Part shown: in pieces, positions 32,721 to 43,372 of the stretch
Position numbering within the stretch: the first letter of the stretch is position 1
Layout: the number at the start of each line of letters is the position of its first letter
NCBI GenBank assembly: GCA_964017065.1
Contig: OZ024786.1
Coordinates: 5,867,781-5,931,780 of the forward strand
Length of the DNA: 64,000 bases
Direction: 5' to 3'
Source: Haliclona indistincta
Taxonomy: Eukaryota; Porifera; Demospongiae; Haplosclerida; Chalinidae
Notes under the pieces: generated by a model
What the model was told of the DNA's origin: nothing
Databases searched by the model: none
What the model saw: only the letters and a program-made list of their open reading frames with translations
Made by a program: the position numbers and the translations under genes

Positions 32721-33880
32721 AGTGCATTTTTAATTGTATTATTTTTCTTTCCAATCACAGAAATCAGCTAAGATCATAAACATATTTAAAAACTAGATAT
32801 GAAGACAAAAGACATGTACTTTCCTGTCGGTTGACACAGGAATTAGACAGGAAATATGCTCCCGAATATTGTAGGATAATATTGCATGCATGGTGCATGC
32901 GTGGGTGTTGGTATATAAGGTGTACAGGTATGATAGTTAATCATTCCTAGGCAACGTGCAGCCACTCAGTTTGTCCCACCCCCCCCCACCCCAGTGTGCT
33001 GAAGGGTGCTGATATGCATTTGATATCTTTCTGAGTATTTTCCTCTCAGTTACCAACCAATAGATGAGGTGATCAAAGCAGGAGCAAGAGCAGGGAGCAA
33101 GGCTGTGGACTCTGTCTGCTAATTATTGTGATTACTTTTGTAATTATTGTGTTTGCACTGGTGCGACAAAAATTTTTTCAGGTCAGCACTATGATGTTGG
33201 CATAGTGCTTGAGATTGACCAACGAGCTTATTTAGCCTGTCTAAAGAAATCCTAGCTGGCGTGTTTTTTTTTAAAGCACCATTGTGAATGCAATATCAGT
33301 TGTGTGAGCTGTTTAAGTTTCTTTGGGTTTTACCAGAGCATTTTGTCCTCTAAAGAGGTTTTATCTCTGGGTTTTTTCCCTTGGGTGATGTTAGACCAGC
33401 ATCACCCATGAATACGAAGTATTATCTCTTTTTCTTTTGGTCTCAGCTCAAAGTTGTTTAGAGTGTGTTACTTGCGTAATGTGTGTGTGTGTGTACGTGG
33501 TAGAGTTCAAGCTGCGTCTAAAGATTGTTAAAGTTGGGCATTGTGCATTTCGAGATGGTTGGTTAATTATTCACATGAGGCGAGCTTAGTTCATAGTTAT
33601 AGTGGAGTGTGCGAGCTGTTCAGTTAATGCTTTGCATCGAGCTTGTGTTTGCAAGGTAGAGGTTGACTGCCTTAGGCATACCATAATATATTTTATTGTC
33701 AAGTTGATTTTGAGTTCTTCAGTTTTGTACTTCTCATGTGTGTCATGTGACATAAGAAAATGTTTGTGGCGTGCACAGCAGGCCTTAACCAAATGTATGG
33801 TGTTATGGTGTATGCAAGTGGGTGCATGTTCGGGAGTATTAGTTACAGTTCTCTGCGGTGCACGCGCATTCACAGCTAAG
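32721..33880. other. no gene recognised
   Basis: Non-coding. A poly-C run lies at about 32980-32990, a GT run near 33481-33495, and further TATA-like sequence (GGTATATAAGG) near 32910. Minus-strand frame 33586-33873 has no motif. Confidence 0.4.
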
Positions 33881-33892
33881 CTATAAAAGCAC
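33880..33892 (+). promoter_or_regulatory. TATA box before a repeat-rich leader
   Basis: GCTATAAAAGC at about 33880-33890 is followed 30-40 bases later by the likely transcription start. The leader to 34328 is a chain of imperfect repeats (CTGCTACTGTTCACTTCTC and GCTGTGCAGCGTCAG types) and then the ATG at 34329. It could equally be the U3/R part of a worn LTR. Confidence 0.45.
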
Positions 33893-34019
33893 TTACTGCA
33901 TGTAGGTCAGTCTTTGTAGCCGCTTGTTCCACATTGCACTCCTTGCCGATGCGCTAGTCTTTCTACATTGTCCCAGTGAATTCGTGCTACTGTTAGGCCT
34001 CTTGGTTCTAAGCCTTTGT

Positions 34020-34320
34020 GCTGCAACAGTGCTACTGCTCACTTCTCAACTAGGCTGTGCAGCGTCTGCCGGTTTCAGCTACTGGGCAACAGTGCCGCTT
34101 CTAGATCTGCTACTGCTCACTTCTCCACTGTGCAGCATTCAGCTTCGTCGCTACTGTTCACTTTCAGTCTGTGCAGCGTCAGTGCGGCTCTTCTCCGCTG
34201 TGCAGTGTTAAGTCAGTCGGTGTTTCTGCTACTGTTCACTTCTCTGCGGTGCAACCGTCTCTGCTACTACATGCTTCTCCGTTGTGCAGTAGTGCTTTAG
34301 CTATACTGTTCACTTTGTGC
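34020..34320. repeat. imperfect tandem repeats in a transcript leader
   Basis: About seven diverged copies of a unit of roughly 40 bases containing GCTACTG(C/T)TCACTTCTC and a CTGTGCAG word. Frames through it (33924-34211, 34016-34300) are open only because the unit lacks stops. Confidence 0.65.
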
Positions 34321-34328
34321 ATTCACTA

Positions 34329-34510
34329 TGGCTCACAGAAGAAAATTTCAAGAATTTTAGAAGATAGAAGGACTAGACGCTTGTCCAAATGCTGTAATTC
34401 ACGGTGCTATTTCAAATCTTTGTCCAACTAAACACGGAAAGAAGTCCACTTTTTTTGATGGCACCTTAGTTGACGACTCCGCACATGTTCGCACAGCGGG
34501 GTTTGTGGTA
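34329..34510 (+). pseudogene. first exon of an OB-fold-like protein, one stop
   Basis: The ATG at 34329 opens MAHRRKFQEF, interrupted by TAG at codon 11, then in the same frame DACPNAVIHGAISNLCP, TFFDGTLVDDSAHVRTAGFV and a GTATGT donor at about 34507. The pattern VHGxxxxLSPxK...YFxGxLxDxxxxxRxVGF is a multi-copy family I recall from cnidarian and sponge genomes that looks like a single-strand-binding OB fold. No downstream exon was found. The premature stop makes it a pseudogene. Confidence 0.45.
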
Positions 34511-34800
34511 TGTAATAGTACCATCAAATTTTTGGGTCTGTTTTAAAAAATACAATGATGATCACATGACTTTTTGTTAAAAAAATAATAATTGATGGTA
34601 TCAAATTTGTTGGAACTGTTTCAAACAATATTAACAAGATTTTATTAACAAGATTTTCAAGATATTAACAAGATAACAACAAGATTCAATATTATTATTC
34701 CAAAACAGTCATGTGACATACTCCAATAAAATGCTGGTAATAGTTATTTCAAGCCAGACAATAGTTCAGAGAGATCTGAGGTGGAAGTTGTAGAGATCTG

Positions 34801-34870
34801 CTGCTGATTTGTTGAAAGGTAGGTTGAAGGCTGCTGACTTGTTGAAAGGTAGGTTGAAGGCTGCTGATTA
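34801..34870. repeat. 30-bp tandem repeat, about 2.3 copies
   Basis: Units start at 34801, 34831 and 34861 with CTGCTGA(T/C)TT and contain GTTGAAAGGTAGGTTGAAGG. The first two are identical but for one base. Confidence 0.9.
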
Positions 34871-34910
34871 GTCGAGATCAGCTGAAAGATATAAAAGTAC
34901 TGTATAGCTG

Positions 34911-35062
34911 CTGTATAGCGGGAAATTATCGATCTGCTGCTGTAGAGAATTTCGCATTATAGAGCTAGCATTTCGCGAATTAAATTTTCGCTAATCAGCA
35001 CTATTGCCCTATCTTTGTCAACAAAAACAAGACATTCACGGATAATATTCCCGCTTTACTGT
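34911..35062. mobile_element. worn MITE, relative of 14641-14836
   Basis: It starts CTGTATAGCGGGAAATTATC and ends ATATTCCCGCTTTACTG. The interior shares TTCGCGAATTAAATTTTCGCTAATCAG and the AACAAAAACAAGACATTC segment in parts with the better-preserved copy. The ends have diverged and the target site is unclear. Confidence 0.7.
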
Positions 35063-35079
35063 ATTTGTCCTGCATGTCC

Positions 35080-35290
35080 ATTGTAATGCAAAAATGAGCA
35101 GAGAAAAAGAAATGGACCTTCTGATATGAAGAAATCAATCAAGACACATGAAGATGTGAAGAGTTGAAACAGCTGCTGCAGATAGAAGATGAGATGCAAT
35201 AAAAGCTGATGTCAGAAAGGACGCAATTATTAGAGGCTCGAAAACGAAGACTGGAAGAGGAATAGATTTTAGAGAAGCTCATGGCGCTTT
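35080..35290 (+). pseudogene. coiled-coil C-terminal fragment, unidentified
   Basis: Frames broken by stops encode KKSIKTHEDVK, QIEDEMQ-like and MSERTQLLEARKRRLEEE, a strongly helical, charged sequence ending in a stop at 35265. This is the type of tail seen on Myb/SANT-like accessory proteins of transposons. There is no domain to confirm it. Confidence 0.3.
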
Positions 35291-36039
35291 GACACAGATA
35301 GACAGGATACTTCAGCATATTAAACTCGCTACGTACTGCGAATCCGACTAGAAATCTATAACTATTATTGTTATAATATTATAACTGTTAGAATAATTAG
35401 TATTGTTATAATAATGCGTGAGAGGGTAGCTCCTTTTGCAAACCTTAACTAAGGAGTAACTCTACACTGTGCAACACACTTAGGGTTTTGTGAAATCTAG
35501 CCGTTTGTCATTTGTCATTTGTTCTGTCCAATGAGCTGTTAATGTAGAGGCATATTTTCAATTGAGTGGGACAGCAAAAAGCACCAGAGTCCAGTTGCCA
35601 AAAGAAAGGATACAGTTGTAAAACAGGATGTTTGACAGGAAGATTTGGTAAAAGAAATACTTGCTCAGAGGGAAATTCTATGAGTACTCCTGAGTTCTGT
35701 TTCTGAAGTACTCCAGCTGTGGAGACTGTCTTGCTGAGTTCTGTTTCCGAAGGTAAATACCATTATAGCTCATGTCTTGCTGTTACTTACTAGCTTCTGT
35801 CTTGCTACTAGGCTTAGAGTACTGTGAAGGCTTGCTGTCAAGCGAATTCTTGCCTTCAGTTACAGAAGGTAAATAGTTGTTATTTGCTGTCATTTGATAC
35901 CTACTGTCTTGCAACTTGGCTTAGTGTGTTGTGTTAGTAGTTTCCTTGATAGCTGCAGTACAACTTGGCTAGGTGTGTTATTACTGTCTGTTATCTCCTT
36001 GATAGCTGTTGTAGTACAACATTCCTTGCTAATGCTTAA
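35291..36039. other. no gene recognised
   Basis: Non-coding. 35690-36020 contains loosely repeated words (CTGTCTTGCTGAGTTCTGTTTC; CTTGGCTTAGTGTGTT / CTTGGCTAGGTGTGTT; TCCTTGATAGCTG). Confidence 0.45.
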
Positions 36040-36096
36040 TAGTTCCATCACTGTTTAGTTGTTGGTGGAGCCAACAACTAAACAGTGATGGAACTA
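36040..36096. repeat. perfect 26-bp inverted repeat, 5-nt loop
   Basis: 36040-36065 and 36071-36096 are exact reverse complements (arms begin TAGTTCCATCACTG). It lies directly upstream of the pogo-like relic. Confidence 0.95.
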
Positions 36097-36179
36097 AAGT
36101 GACTGTGCCACAAGAGTGCTTGAAGGGGACAAAGAAGCCATCAATGAATCTATATAGACGTAATACCTAAGCTACTGTA

Positions 36180-36565
36180 GCTGCAACAACTTGCAAAGAT
36201 CAACCTCAGTACATGCAGTGTACAAAAACCTGTGTGTCTGCATCAGGGCAAGTGATACCACCTTACGTTCTCTATAAGGGATCCAGAATCTCACCAAATC
36301 ACACGATTGGTGGTCCACTTGGAACAGAGAATGGGTGGACGGACAGTGACGCATGGCTACACTCAACCTTTTTTCTGTCATTAGCAACAGAACAACCAGT
36401 TCTACTTCTATTAGATGGGCACAAGTCGCATATAGGCTATAGTGATCAGTGGTCACGACTATTTGTTATATCCAACAATACCATCAACAGATGAGCTGAG
36501 AGCTCTGGGATCAAGTAATCAAGTACTTGAAACACTCCCACTTGATGATGAGGAAGAAGACTAAT
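36180..36565 (+). pseudogene. pogo/Tigger-type DDE transposase fragment
   Basis: The frame 36213-36494 reads CVSASGQVIPPYVLYKG, ENGWTDSDAWLHSTFF and PVLLLLDGHKSH. This is the middle of the DDE_1 domain of pogo-like transposases; LLLDGHxSH carries the second catalytic aspartate. The frame breaks after SHI (36430), and an acidic tail in another frame (DELRALGSSNQVLETL, then DDEEED and a stop at about 36563) may be its C-terminus. The N-terminal DNA-binding domains are absent. A pogo-type MITE lies at 15952-16365, but family identity between them cannot be shown. Confidence 0.7.
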
Positions 36566-37159
36566 GTTGACACAGAATTCAAAAAATATATATTATAACT
36601 TCAATGATTATTACAGTGTCAGTGTTTTCCTTAAACCTTCACTCTGCTTTTTTTCGACCTGGTAACATAATCATCTGTTTACAATGGGTGTCTAAACAAG
36701 TTTGAAAAACAGGCAAAGCCTCCTTACGACCTCTGTATACAACATAAAGAATGGCGCACGTTTACCTCACTAGTATGTAACCAACCTGAGTCAATATTAT
36801 AAAACAAATTGATGGTCTTTACATGATGTAGTTGGTCAAGCTGTGGAAAGGCCAAAAGGTAATGCCGTAAATAAATAGTAGGAACTAAGTAATTCTGCCT
36901 TTTGTCATATCTTTCAATAAGTAGCTCAGTTAGTTAATAAAATATCTCTGCAAGACAACTGAGTTAGTTCATTGTGCAAATCAAACAATTGAGATTTAAC
37001 TGGGCTTGGACGGGGGTCATAGAAGTCTAATTACGAAAAATGACATATTTGTGTTGCTATGGGAGCCTCAATTTTACCACAAATTTTTTACACTAATCTT
37101 CATCTTGAGTGCCTGTGAAAAATATGTATGACATCATAAAATATATTGCAAGTTTATGA
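36566..37159. other. no gene recognised
   Basis: AT-rich spacer with no supported feature. Confidence 0.45.
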
Positions 37160-37490
37160 ACCTGAACAGCGTCGATGAAACAATGGTACCACTCAAAGGT
37201 AAATTAATACATAATTGTTTGTAAAATACTATCGTTAAACAATTTTAGGGAGAACGACAATGACACAGTACTTCCAAAAAAAGCAATCAAAAGGGGCTTT
37301 ACGGTGTAAGTAAGTGCTGAATATGCCACAGGTTTCTTTTCGGACTTTGAAGTTTACACCGGGAAGTCTCATGTTTTCAGCTTTCAGCACAGTAGATTAT
37401 TTTTTAGACCATCAGATGATAACGAAGAAGAACACTTTAATGAACTCTTGGTTCAGTATACAGGGCCACGTTGCTGACACATGCAGGTCC
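37160..37490 (+). pseudogene. second piggyBac transposase relic
   Basis: VDETMVPLKG (to 37199), a candidate intron (37200-37248) and GRTTMTQYF are followed, one frame over, by LPKKAIKRGFTV and TGFFSDFEVYTGK. This is the segment VDExMVPxKGRxxxxQYxPKKPxKRGFKV...FxVYTGK that begins the piggyBac catalytic domain. It carries a stop and a frameshift, and after YTGK the sequence no longer matches. A lysine/arginine-rich stretch at 37650-37690 may be the C-terminal nuclear signal. It differs from the relic at 2985-3915, so a separate family. Confidence 0.65.
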
Positions 37491-38408
37491 AGTTAGATAA
37501 TCATAGCTTATCTTAACTTGATCTGCTTTAGCTTTTGTCTATTGTTTGTTTTGTATGCTTTAGTTGTATAACTTAGTTGCTATTTTCCTTCCTTTACATC
37601 AGTGTGTTACTTATGTGTTTATCTTTACATCAGTGTGTTTATTCAATACATAGCAGCAAGAAGAGGAAAAAGAGAAGAGCTGCTTGCCTCCAAGATGGGC
37701 TAAGTAGTCTATACCAACCCTCATCTACTAAACGAAAAAGGAAGTAGATACACTGAGTACATGAACCAGTATACCATTCTTGCCAAACCAACTATATGTA
37801 TCGTTGACTATAGTCATTGTATGTGTCTCTCATTGTGATCATCTTTTTGTCGTTCACTTTCATCCTCTTGTTGCTAATACAATGGCATTGAAAAGAGCTA
37901 GTCACTATAGAACCTATGTAGATGATAAAAGTTTATGAACCGGCAACAACAACAGATTGATGCCATGCATAGTGATGAGGTACTACAGAGATCCATCATT
38001 TAAGGCACATGTACACATCAGACAAGACTACAATTTAAAAAGTAACAAAGAAATTATTATAGTAGAGCCTTGAAGTGACAGAAAAGTTTGTGTTAACAGT
38101 TACTGCATTAATTTTAGCGACATCACAGGTTCACAGGTTGATATCATATCACAGGTTGATATCACAGGTTGATATCGAGCTCCTGCGCTGCTTGTTCAGT
38201 CTCGTTTGAGCAAAATTTAAACTATCCGATGAATTACAACGCGCGGGCATTTAGGGAATGGCTTACGCATACATTGTACAGTACTGCAGCTCGCTTTAGA
38301 AATTAACATTCAGCCACGCGCCTCAGTGAATGCACGAGTCGAGTCACATGGATCTACAGGAGTATCTTTCACCACATCCCAACTTGCTGTTAGACGATCC
38401 CCTGCTTC
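37491..38408. other. no gene recognised
   Basis: Non-coding. A short direct repeat ATCACAGGTTGATATC occurs three times with variation at 38122-38176. Confidence 0.45.
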
Positions 38409-38443
38409 TCCCATGCAAAACAAACAAGGTTGTACTAGGTTGT
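38409..38443 (+). repeat. left terminal inverted repeat
   Basis: Starts TCCCATGCAAAACAAACAAG and continues to 38443. It is the reverse complement of 45326-45360 except for one base (position 21). Confidence 0.9.
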
Positions 38444-38720
38444 AACAAGATTGCTCCATGCTTGTAGACAATGAACAAGCTCATGGCCACCTTGTAACAA
38501 CCTTGTTTATGTATGTCATTGGAGAGGGCATTGTCATGACAACCTTGTCATAGCATTGTCACCTAAGAACAATCTTGTAACAACCTTGTTCATGTATGTC
38601 ATCAGAGCGGGCATTGTTATAACAACCTTGTCATAACATTGCTGCCTAGGTAACAATTGGCATAGTACTTGTGGCATTGTCATAACAACCTTGTCATTAC
38701 AATGTCAACTAAATAATTAT
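38444..38720. repeat. left subterminal repeats
   Basis: Five copies of ACAACCTTGT plus variants (ACAAGATTG, ACAATCTTGT, CATTGTCATAACA). An imperfect direct duplication of about 85 bases lies between roughly 38493 and 38660. These are candidate binding sites for an element-encoded protein. Confidence 0.85.
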
Positions 38721-39451
38721 TACCTGGCTTGTACTAAAGAACAACCTCAAGATAATTTTTATTGACACCTACTATAATAATATTATTGCCACCTTCCAGT
38801 ATAATATAATTATGTCAAGTACATTCTTGCTATGTATACAATCTATAGCTACTATAACCCTGCTTCATCTATTACTTTGTAGGTCAAAATGTGATGTGCA
38901 GTATGTATTTTATGGCTCTCATTTAATTCATGACTATTCTATCACTACACATATGCAGGTTTGAATTTAGTAGTTAATATTATACTTGTTTTTTTTTAAT
39001 TTACTGTAAACAGCTCGCATAGAGATGGTAACATTAATTTTAGCTATCATTATTCATTTTGTAGGTCGCGTGTTCAGTCAATTGTATAATGCCTCATTCA
39101 AGGCATGGATAGGATGGATAGGATTTTTGTGCAATGTCATTGTCATGATTACTCTATTTGCATCTAGGTCAAGCATTCAGTCAATCAAGATGGATCTGTT
39201 AGCAGCACGCAGGATACTTCAACTGTTATAGCTGTTATGATGTCGTCTGCATTATAAACATGATTGTACTGAATTTCAATGATTGTTTCTAACTTGAACT
39301 TCCTAATTTCCATACTGTTGCATGGTATTTGTCAAGAACTGCTAGTGAGAATATCAAGGGAGGCATTAGAAGGCATGCATTTACGATAATTTTACATAAT
39401 GACAATTTGAATACATTAATCAGTATCCGCTATATGCATATCGCACTATAG

Positions 39452-42400
39452 CTATTCTGTCTCTTTAGCATTAGGGAACAAACTAGCAAACAAAGAGTTA
39501 TTGCTCTTGTCTTCTAAAAGTATGCATTTGTCAACTATATCTTCTGTGTCTATCACTGCACAAAGGCATTCTTCTCTGCAAATGAAAAAATTAATATTAA
39601 TTATAGAGTTCATCATGACTATCATTATACCTTGGACTCGATAACGAAACAATGTGATTGTCTATTTTCGAGTATGTTGTGGTGTCTTTTGAGATCATAT
39701 CTCGTGATCTTTTAAGACATTGAATTGTCACACTGCTTTTGACTAATCTACATTCGTCATCCCGATAAACCATCACTTTTATCAACCTTCCAAACATCAC
39801 TTCACCGTCTTTGCAATACACAATTCCAGAGTTGTCTCTGCGGAGTTTCTTTGCATCATTATAAGCAGTAATAACCCTATCTGATGAGAGAAGGTGAAGC
39901 TGCAGATCGGAGAATGATGTGTAATAAAATTATTATTGCACAACAAATGATATACTTGATGATGCAAAGTAGCTTGGGTAGAATCAACTGATGCCTCTGC
40001 TAAGAAGTCTAAGTCATCTTGTGACATGCTAGCTGGATTTTCCTTTCCATGAGCACATATGCCATCGGAAATCTTTTTACAAATTCTATAATTATAATAA
40101 TAAGCATAAATTATTGCTTATTCAATTGCACAATTCAAACACAAACCTGTGTTTGAATTTTGTTCCAATTGCCATACTATCATACAATACCTCTTCTCTG
40201 CTTCCTTCTATGAAACAATTCTCTGCCATGAGAGGAACTGTCTGCATATTCGTCACATTCCGAATTACCTATAGTGTATAAAATCAATGCAGTACGTATT
40301 GCATGTGTTTGCCTACAATTGTTACTAATCATTATGTAACAAGGGCACAGATAAATTTTATACAAACAAACAGAGCAATGTGCACCTGCTTTTCAATTCC
40401 AGTTGAACCATGAAAGAGTTGCATGATATCACCATTTGCGGTTTCGAATGGAAAGCATGAATTCGCCCACAATGGTCCAAGATTTCTGACAACATCAGGT
40501 AGATGCATCAGTCCATGCACATTGAGAGTACAATATCGATCCTCTATAATAATGTACTCACATGCATGTACCATAGGTACAATGTTTAAGTGCATACCAT
40601 ACATAACTGGAAACAAGTAACAATAGTGTTGAAGGAGTCTACTGCTCTGTGTAATTTGACACTCTTTGACCACATCCTTTAGCAGCAAGTAGATCCCTTC
40701 AACTAGGAGTAGATGATGCTGGTAGTAATCTTCCGGTAAAAAGCGTATGAGCACTACTGGACTGTAGTGTAGAAGCCAAGCTCGCAACTCATGAGCTGAT
40801 TAAATATATAATTGTTATTATAGTGTCAAGAATTATTTCTGTATGACGGATACCTTTCCAGAACTTCAGAGTTTGTTCAATGCTTCTCGGTGTTCTGGTA
40901 ATCTCATCAGGTGGAGTGAATGCACATAGTACCTTGTCAATTTCTTTAACAGCTCCTCCCAAATACCAAACTTGTTTGTGGTGCTGAGACCCAAACCAAA
41001 GCTTTAACAGCATTCTTGCTACCCCTAACAGAACACAGTGCATGTAGTCAAAACTCATTCCTCGAAACATGTCAAAATGAGGAATTGTTTGTAACCACGA
41101 TGGTCCTTTCACTCCAAGTTCCTAAACAGGCATTGCAATGTTAACCAAGTCTTAAAATTATATCTAAGTATAGCTATACAGTGTGGGTATGTACTCACAG
41201 GCTCTTCGGTTAGTTCAACTACATCAACAAGAATCTCGTGATGTGCCACTGATCTAAGAGGACCAACAGGATTGCCTTCATCAAACGGAAACGTGTGAAC
41301 ACTGCCTTTCTTGCTAGTCCGTACTGTTACTCCTGAATATACATGTAGGATGTATGATAATATTATATTCATGAATGCACACGCTTGCATGCATGCATAT
41401 GGCAGCTGAGCATATATATTTTTTGCATGCTATGTGATTACCTCTTTGCAAGCAGTGAGAGCAACCATAAAAGCCATTGAACTGCATTATATTCATTACT
41501 TGTGCTCTTGCTGGTAGGTCACAAGTAAAACCAAGCAGTACTGGGCGAAAAACAGCTTGCTCTACTCTAAAACCTGAATATTTGACACAATAATTAATAA
41601 ACATAGTATATAAAATGCATGCATGCAGTACCCTCAGTATGTAGGTGGGCAAGAGTATCAGCAAGTGGCTTTAGAAAGAGCAGCATATCTGGCTTGGTTT
41701 TGCCATACCACAGTCCTGCAATAAGCCTGTTTTGTTTTGCAATCCTATATTAATATTTTTAAAGCACACAAAGTTTCAGATGTACGTATACCTCATTCTA
41801 AATGGTAGCTCATTAATTAACAGCCAAATTGGCCAAAAAGAAGCAGCTGATGATCGAAACACTGGAATACCATCAGTGTTCATAATCAGTGAAAAGTTGT
41901 GTGAGTCCATGAGAAAGCCAGCATTGATTAGCTCCTGGTAAACTACTCCATCACAAATATCACCGATAGTACCTGCCGCAGACTGCATAGTTGACCGAGT
42001 CAATATTTTTTCTCTAATTGTCTGCCCTGCATAATCATAACACGGCGTTCATGCATGCTTGCATAATAATAAATACATGCATGTATACTTTGAAATAAAT
42101 TGATCAGCTGTTCCTCTAGAGGAATTTGGATAAATGTGCAGACTGTGCTTGCAGAATTGAGGACTTTTTGGCATGCTTCATTTGGACACCTTGGGATACC
42201 CTTGTTTGGCAACTTCTCTAGGCAATCACAACAGTAGTACTGACAAGAAATTGCATAGCTTAATGGCTTAAACTGCTTTTCAAAACGAGATACAGACCGC
42301 AGAGTCACTGGTAAGACATCATCACCGCCATGAGCAGATGAATCTACAGCCCTCAAAAGCTGCAATAGATCTCCAAGAGCTGCTTGTGTTAGTCTATGCC

Positions 42401-43091
42401 TCATGCAATACTGCTTGACAAGCAAAGTGTAGGGTGAAATGGCGGCGGGCCCAGAGGAGCTGGAAATGTCCATAGCAGCTGCTGATGTCATTGTATCTTG
42501 TTCTCGCCGATCAACTTCTTCCTCTGAGTCATCATCTTTCTCTTCTTCTTCTTCTTCTTCTTCTTCTTCTTCTTCTTCTTCTTCTTCTTCTTCTTCTTCT
42601 TCTTCTTCTTCTTCTTCATCTTGTTGTTGCAATTCCTCTTGTTCTTCCTCTTCTTCTCCATCTTGTTCTCGTAATTCCTCTTGTCTTTGCTCTTCACTAT
42701 TCAGCAATGTGTCTATACACGAGTAAATGTATGTGACAGTATTGAAAGTTAAACACTCTTGTACCGTACCAGATATCTCTTCGCTAGAAGTGAAATTATC
42801 AGTGACGTCGTCTGTGACCGGCGTCGTGGCTGGTAAACCAGTGCAAGTTACATTAACGTATTGCTCATGCGAGGCAGAGCCTGCCGCTCTTCTTCTTTTA
42901 AGTAACCTGTACCTTGTAGTTCTACTAGTAGCCTCTCTAGCCACAGGATCAGGATGCTGAAATTGCAAGTTGTAATGCAAAGACTCAGCCATCATGCAGC
43001 GGATAAAAACCGAGCCGCGCCTATTCTCGCATATTCTACATGTACAAGTTTCACATGCCTGCTGCGTGCGCATACCGCGTGCACATTGCAT
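39452..43091 (-). CDS. CACTA/EnSpm TNP2-like transposase, 11 exons, intact
   Basis: Exons read right to left: 43091-42089, 42026-41792, 41726-41632, 41573-41442, 41332-41199, 41121-40854, 40795-40386, 40268-40147, 40085-39956, 39899-39631, 39575-39452. All junctions are GT-AG, all phases agree, and the total is 2922 nt (973 codons plus stop). Landmarks: an acidic poly-Glu tract (about 160-190); a cysteine cluster YYCCDCLEKL with CPNEAC (about 290-310); NTDGIPVFRSSAASFWPIW (about 380); FTCDLPARAQ with GCSHCLQRG (about 460-480); FDYMHCVLLGVARMLLKLWF (about 560); and LGPLWANSCFPFETANG (about 730). The order is that of animal Transposase_21/TNP2 proteins; the aspartates in NTDG and CDLPA and the acidic residue in CFPFE are candidate catalytic residues. 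I start at ATG 43091; upstream in-frame codons reach a stop without another ATG. No defect seen. Confidence 0.88.
42541..42616. repeat. TTC/GAA microsatellite coding for poly-glutamate
   Basis: About 25 uninterrupted TTC triplets inside exon 1 of the transposase gene, read as GAA (Glu) on the minus strand. The repeat is a whole number of codons, so length changes keep the frame. Confidence 0.95.
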
Positions 43092-43372
43092 TGCAGCTGC
43101 TGAACGTTTCAACAAGTCGAGACAACCGGGAGCAGTTGTTTAGCTGATCGGCAGTGCCGGGCTAGGTGAGTGCCATACTTTAGTCATATCAGACATAATT
43201 ACATGCTCTACTTCAGATCGATTGACCTAGCTACTTGAGATCTACTTGTGGCGCGCCGCTGTAGCTACCCTTACTTAGGACTAAGTAAGTACTATATAAT
43301 TATAGTACTTGACAGTACACACCGTATCATTTGATTATATAATCAGTACGTATTCCCAGCTCTTAGCCTGCC
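43092..43372. promoter_or_regulatory. shared divergent promoter region of the CACTA-like element
   Basis: Only 281 bases separate the two start codons, so both promoters must lie here or overlap the first exons. It contains a near-palindrome CTTACTTAGGACTAAGTAAG (43269-43288) and AT-rich words but no clear TATA box. Placement follows from gene layout. Confidence 0.55.

Noticed and set aside
33586..33886. Overlapping ORFs of 94-95 codons on both strands
   Set aside because: No motif, and the stretch precedes a TATA box; more likely non-coding.
42439..42736. Plus-strand ORFs with poly-serine or poly-leucine opposite the transposase
   Set aside because: They are the antisense of the GAA repeat in a well-supported minus-strand exon.
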